Shown piece by piece: positions 33,086 through 36,005 of a stretch of DNA of 36,005 nucleotides. Made by a program: the position numbers and the translations under genes. The stretch comes from Paraglaciecola mesophila KMM 241 (lineage in GTDB: Bacteria; Pseudomonadota; Gammaproteobacteria; Enterobacterales; Alteromonadaceae). The notes beneath the pieces were generated by a model. It saw nothing but the letters and a program-made list of their open reading frames with translations, had not been told where the DNA came from and did not search any database. Within the stretch, counting starts at the first letter, position 1. Each line of letters opens with the position of its first letter. The DNA lies in assembly GCF_000315015.1 (NCBI RefSeq), contig NZ_BAEP01000013.1, positions 1-36,005 on the forward strand, given 5' to 3'.

Positions 33086-33646
33086 TTATTTATCAAACAA
33101 GCTTTTTTCTTTCGCGCGCCTTTTTACTAGATGCGCGTTGACCTTACCAGCCGCTTTGCGCCATACGCTAAATTGCTCGCTTGCACCTGTGTAATCCTCT
33201 TTATTCAGTAAGCGCAACAAGGTGGATTTGTATAGGTTGCCCATACCGATGTTGTACCCTAAACAAACCAGTGCGCTGAATTGATTATTATTCACCGGCA
33301 CTTTGACTAACTTGTGCATTTGGTCTTCTATTTTGAGCAGGTCTGCTTTAAGTAATACTTCCGCCTGTGGGGCATTTATTGTCATGCCTTGCTCTACACC
33401 GGCTTTGTGACCGTAACCGATTAACCAATGTCCACCTGGGCCTTGATAGGCTTTAAGTCTTACACCTTCTGATTCTTTAATAATATCGATGCAGGCTTGA
33501 TTGGTTTCGCTTTTTTGCTGTGTAACCGAGGGGACTTCTAACGAAGGCTCAACTTTCTTTGTAGTAGTGCTTTTCTGGCTGGCACAACCACCCAATGTTA
33601 AGAACAAGGCGGTGAGGGTTAGTGTATATAGTAGGTTCATTTTCAT
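33086..33646 (-). CDS. GH24 lysozyme-like lipoprotein
   Basis: The 186-residue protein has a lipoprotein signal (LTLGGC, Cys21), a Lys/Ser/Thr linker of about 30 residues, and a phage-type (GH24) lysozyme domain: SEGVRLKAYQGPGGHWLIGYGHKAGVEQG and later FSALVCLGYNIGMG and LVKRRAKEKSLF. The family triad is Glu-x8-Asp-x5-Thr. Glu60 is present, but Gly69 replaces Asp and Leu75 replaces Thr, while the surrounding GYGH is kept. Lambdoid lysozymes can have Cys at the Asp position, but the Thr is normally kept. Activity may be low, altered or lost. It is tethered in the envelope and facing peptidoglycan. AAGGAAGC precedes the ATG. Confidence 0.85.
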   Translation of the reverse strand: MKMNLLYTLTLTALFLTLGGCASQKSTTTKKVEPSLEVPSVTQQKSETNQACIDIIKESEGVRLKAYQGPGGHWLIGYGHKAGVEQGMTINAPQAEVLLKADLLKIEDQMHKLVKVPVNNNQFSALVCLGYNIGMGNLYKSTLLRLLNKEDYTGASEQFSVWRKAAGKVNAHLVKRRAKEKSLFDK

Positions 33647-33893
33647 AAGCTTCCTTTTTGATATGCACGTCAGCGCTGAATATGTATTCCCTGCATTCTC
33701 TGGTGACCAACGTTTTTAAATTTGCCACTTAATTAAAACCGCTAGTTGTTATTTTGCAAGTTTGTTGTTTTTTATATAAAAACAGATGAAGTTTCTGGTG
33801 GTACACTGTCCTTTTATTAACTGATTATGCCGAGGGGTGCTCTTCCATTAACCTCTGCTTTTCAAGAAAAGTCCGAATAAACGGAAGTGGTAA

Positions 33894-34331
33894 ATGATTT
33901 ACGTATTCATAATTAATACTTTGCTAGTGGCTGGAGCCGTTATGCTGCACTACGAATTTTTGCATCGTATTATGCGTTTTTTGCCTAATATGAGAGTTAA
34001 ACACAGTTACCGTATTGTTTTTGGCGTGTTCGGCGCACTTATCGCCCACATCTGTGAAATTTGGATATTCGCTATCGCTTATTATTTTATGCATAGGATT
34101 GACGGGTGGGGCACGCTAATTGGCAATTTTGAAGGCTCGTTAATGGATTGCGCGTATTTCTCCTTTACCGTATACACCACAGTCGGTTTTGGTGACATCG
34201 AACCATTAGGCGCCCTGCGTTACTTAACCGGTATTGAGTCCCTGACTGGGTTAGTTCTAATAACGTGGACAGCATCGTTTTTATATTTTGAAATGCAGCG
34301 CCATTGGAACATCATAGATGGCGAAAATTAA
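33894..34331 (+). CDS. Small potassium-channel-like protein
   Basis: The 145-residue protein has an N-terminal hydrophobic segment (about 2-20), a second (about 42-66, VFGVFGALIAHICEIWIFAIAYYFM), then a pore loop YTTVGFGD with the selectivity filter Thr96-Val-Gly-Phe-Gly-Asp101, and a final helix (about 112-133). This is the layout of a simple two- or three-helix ion channel, and the TVGFGD filter predicts potassium selectivity. No ligand-binding domain is attached. GGAAGTGG precedes the ATG. The next gene, 38 bases on, is a secreted protein of unknown role, possibly cotranscribed. Confidence 0.88.
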   Translation: MIYVFIINTLLVAGAVMLHYEFLHRIMRFLPNMRVKHSYRIVFGVFGALIAHICEIWIFAIAYYFMHRIDGWGTLIGNFEGSLMDCAYFSFTVYTTVGFGDIEPLGALRYLTGIESLTGLVLITWTASFLYFEMQRHWNIIDGEN

Positions 34332-34369
34332 CGTGGTTGACCTTGACGGCCAATACTAAGGAGTCGTAA

Positions 34370-35215
34370 GTGCTACTGATCAGAATGGTTTGCATCTGTT
34401 TATTGAGCCAAACCGCATGCGCAATGAGCGCTGCGAATGAGCCCAGCACTTGGTTACTGATAGACGATTTTGAGCGCGGTAACAGTGTTGATAATTGGAC
34501 TAAAGCAGATACAAAAAACGAAACCAAGCCTTTAATCAACGAGCCTCAAGTAACACTTAGAAAAATTGAAACGACGTCTAAAGGCACTAATGCTTATTTA
34601 CTTAAAAAGCCCGCGCCCGAAGGGGTTGTGGGTAATCGCAAGGCCCTCACGTTTAAAGCGTTGCCGCAAATCGTTGAAGTAGGGGAAATTGTCACTTTTT
34701 ATACGCGGATTAATGTTGAATCTTTCCCCAATAATCATGCCTTCGGCTTAAGTAACATGGGCCCTGATGATATCAAAAAGCACGATTACAACGCGTTTGA
34801 AGCCACATTGCGTGTTACGGATAAAAGTGAGTCTAGTGGCCTTAAAAACACCGGTGCGCTCATGGTTAAAGTGCCTGGTGGTTATGCCAATGTTAAACAT
34901 AATCTTGCGGAAAATGAACGAGACGCCAAACCACTTGAGCCAGGGCAGTGGTATAAAATATGGTATGTGGTGAACAACGCACCTAAAAAGCAGGGTGGGC
35001 AAACCTATGACGTGTATTTACAAGGTGGCAGCGAGTTCCCCGAGCAGACGTTGGTGTATCAAGGTGCAACATTTCGCATGCAACGAGAATGGCCGCTCAC
35101 GTATTTTTTAATGAATTGTAATACCGGCCCACTCGACAAGCCTTATGGTAATGGCGGCCTTAAATATGATGACATTTACATGACAAAAGGAATTGAGTTA
35201 ACAAACCCGAGTTAG
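34370..35215 (+). CDS. Secreted probable beta-sandwich protein, function unknown
   Basis: The GTG at 34370 with AAGGAG 7 bases upstream gives 281 residues with an N-terminal signal peptide (ending TACAMS or SAANEP; a lipid-type Cys is possible at 17). The mature part is rich in beta-strand signs: WLLIDDFERGNSVDNWTKAD, GNRKALTFKALPQIVEVGEIVTFYTRINVESF, YDVYLQGGSEFPEQTLVYQGATFRM. The IDDFE, W-K and final GLKYDDIYM pattern resembles jelly-roll domains found with carbohydrate-binding or polysaccharide-degrading proteins in marine bacteria. I do not recognise a specific family and see no catalytic motif. It lies behind the ion-channel gene. Confidence 0.6.
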   Translation: MLLIRMVCICLLSQTACAMSAANEPSTWLLIDDFERGNSVDNWTKADTKNETKPLINEPQVTLRKIETTSKGTNAYLLKKPAPEGVVGNRKALTFKALPQIVEVGEIVTFYTRINVESFPNNHAFGLSNMGPDDIKKHDYNAFEATLRVTDKSESSGLKNTGALMVKVPGGYANVKHNLAENERDAKPLEPGQWYKIWYVVNNAPKKQGGQTYDVYLQGGSEFPEQTLVYQGATFRMQREWPLTYFLMNCNTGPLDKPYGNGGLKYDDIYMTKGIELTNPS

Positions 35216-35704
35216 GAAAATAGCGTGCGTAGGTAAACTGCAGCACTCACACAGTGTCAGATTTTCCAGCTCGATAGATTGAACAGCCAAGACAGCTTTT
35301 TATAACCATAAATCGGAAGTACGTTCGCTATATATTGAGTAGGCGCTTTCGGTGCCAAAGCGGTCATAGTGTTAATACCCCATCAATATAAACGACTCAA
35401 AGGACTTACTACGCCATTAGCGCCTTGCTGAAGAACATGAGTATATATTTGAGTCGTTTTTAGAACTATAAAGACAGCCATCTTTAGTAGAACTATAAAG
35501 ACAGCCATCTTTAGAGTCGTATAAAAAACTCTCCTGCTTATAGGGGAAACTACCCTAAACAAGCATCAAGGTACTTTTCATCTGAACGATTAGGGATTTC
35601 TACTTGAATACTAAGCGTGGAAGGAGAGAATCCAGCGCAAGGTCAATTTTCAGGCAGGGGAGTAGGCTACGATATATGTATGATATGCAATGTTCGAAAT
35701 TAAT
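35216..35704. repeat. Repeat-rich gene-free stretch with tandem 27-mer and inverted repeats
   Basis: Two perfect tandem copies of a 27-base unit lie at 35461-35487 and 35488-35514 (each beginning TAGAACTATAAAGACAGCC). Just upstream, AAACGACTCAAA at 35390-35401 and TTTGAGTCGTTT at 35448-35459 form a perfect 12-bp inverted repeat with a 46-base loop, and GAGTCGTATAAAA recurs after the tandem unit. A 6-bp hairpin CGCTTT/AAAGCG lies at 35344-35362. No gene is seen. The inverted repeats beside a REP-type transposase suggest a mobile or REP-like palindrome, but the exact role is unknown. Confidence 0.55.
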
Positions 35705-36004
35705 TTAGGCGCGCTTTAGCAGCTCTTTCGCTTTGGTCATTCCTCGCAGACGTTGATGATGGGTGTGGCGCTTGAACGCATTCATCATTTGCTCCGCACC
35801 TGCTGCGTAGCAAAAGTGTTTTTCGAACTCAGTGGTTAGGGTTAACCACTGAGCTGAATCTAAGCCGAGTCGTTCTAAAATTGGGCTTTGAGTATTGTCG
35901 ATATGACCTGCCTTATCATCACGAATACAGCGGCCAGTGGTATCGACCAGCTCAATATAGTCTTTTAGTGAATACGCGATACCTTTGGGCATATTTTCAC
36001 AAGA
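35705..36004 (-). CDS. IS200-like/REP-associated transposase, C-terminal part
   Basis: The minus-strand frame is open to the window edge (the ATG at 35992 is internal), so only the last 99 residues are visible. The sequence KGIAYSLKDYIELVDTTGRCIRDDKAGHI, followed by SPILERLGLDSAQWLTLTTEFEKHFCYAAGAEQMM, matches the C-terminal region of long Y1 (HUH-type) transposases common in Alteromonadales and relatives. The catalytic HUH and Tyr residues lie further N-terminal and cannot be seen. Such proteins act on REP palindromes or IS200-like ends. The nearby inverted repeats at 35390-35459 might be targets. Intactness of the gene is unknown. Confidence 0.75.
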   Translation of the reverse strand, partial: SCENMPKGIAYSLKDYIELVDTTGRCIRDDKAGHIDNTQSPILERLGLDSAQWLTLTTEFEKHFCYAAGAEQMMNAFKRHTHHQRLRGMTKAKELLKRA

Positions 36005-36005
36005 A

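Noticed and set aside
35461-35514. Tandem 27-mers as a CRISPR array
   Set aside because: The copies are directly adjacent with no spacers, and there are only two; no cas genes nearby.

Overview
The window looks like chromosome of a marine gammaproteobacterium, most likely an Alteromonadales member (Glaciecola/Paraglaciecola/Alteromonas-like). This is inferred from moderate GC, the haem-uptake cluster with a HutZ/HugZ protein, large secreted calcium-loop lipoproteins, and a transposase tail of a type common in that order. No tRNA, rRNA or CRISPR array was seen.

Left edge (1-1140): the frame of an incomplete GIY-YIG/T5orf172-like gene runs off the edge. Three direct copies of an 18-20 bp repeat follow, and immediately after them a marR regulator gene breaks off. 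The simplest reading is the end of a transposon inserted in marR. The intergenic region between the marR remnant and a COG4757-type alpha/beta hydrolase still carries three copies of an 18-bp putative operator.

1143-7693: hydrolase, small membrane protein, then a membrane-lipid cluster (PGQG-type membrane protein divergent from cardiolipin synthase, followed by an EEP-fold phosphodiesterase). Next is a universal-stress protein behind an FNR-like class II promoter, then a ParD-like ribbon-helix-helix gene one base before a complete type I methionine aminopeptidase.

7817-18813 (minus strand): two tandem FG-GAP/UnbV lipoproteins; an M48-peptidase-like membrane protein that has lost its zinc ligands; a Tat-exported PLP enzyme paired with a signal-peptide-bearing RidA protein; and leuA. 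leuA is divergent from an Lrp/AsnC regulator across a palindrome-rich region.

19552-25511 (minus strand): iron-containing alcohol dehydrogenase, Sel1/TPR-like secreted protein, LysE exporter, two small lipoproteins (one clearly Bor/Iss-like), and a class I aminotransferase.

25884-32915 (plus strand): a Fur-box-preceded haem-acquisition operon: TonB receptor, HmuY-like lipoprotein, a possible overlooked 56-residue ORF, HmuT, HmuU, HmuV and HutZ/HugZ. Haem would be bound at the surface, taken through the outer membrane, handed to the ABC importer, and handled in the cytoplasm by HutZ/HugZ.

Right end: a GH24 lysozyme-like lipoprotein lacking two of three catalytic residues, a small potassium channel, a secreted probable beta-sandwich protein, a repeat-rich gene-free stretch, and the C-terminal part of an IS200-like transposase that runs off the right edge.
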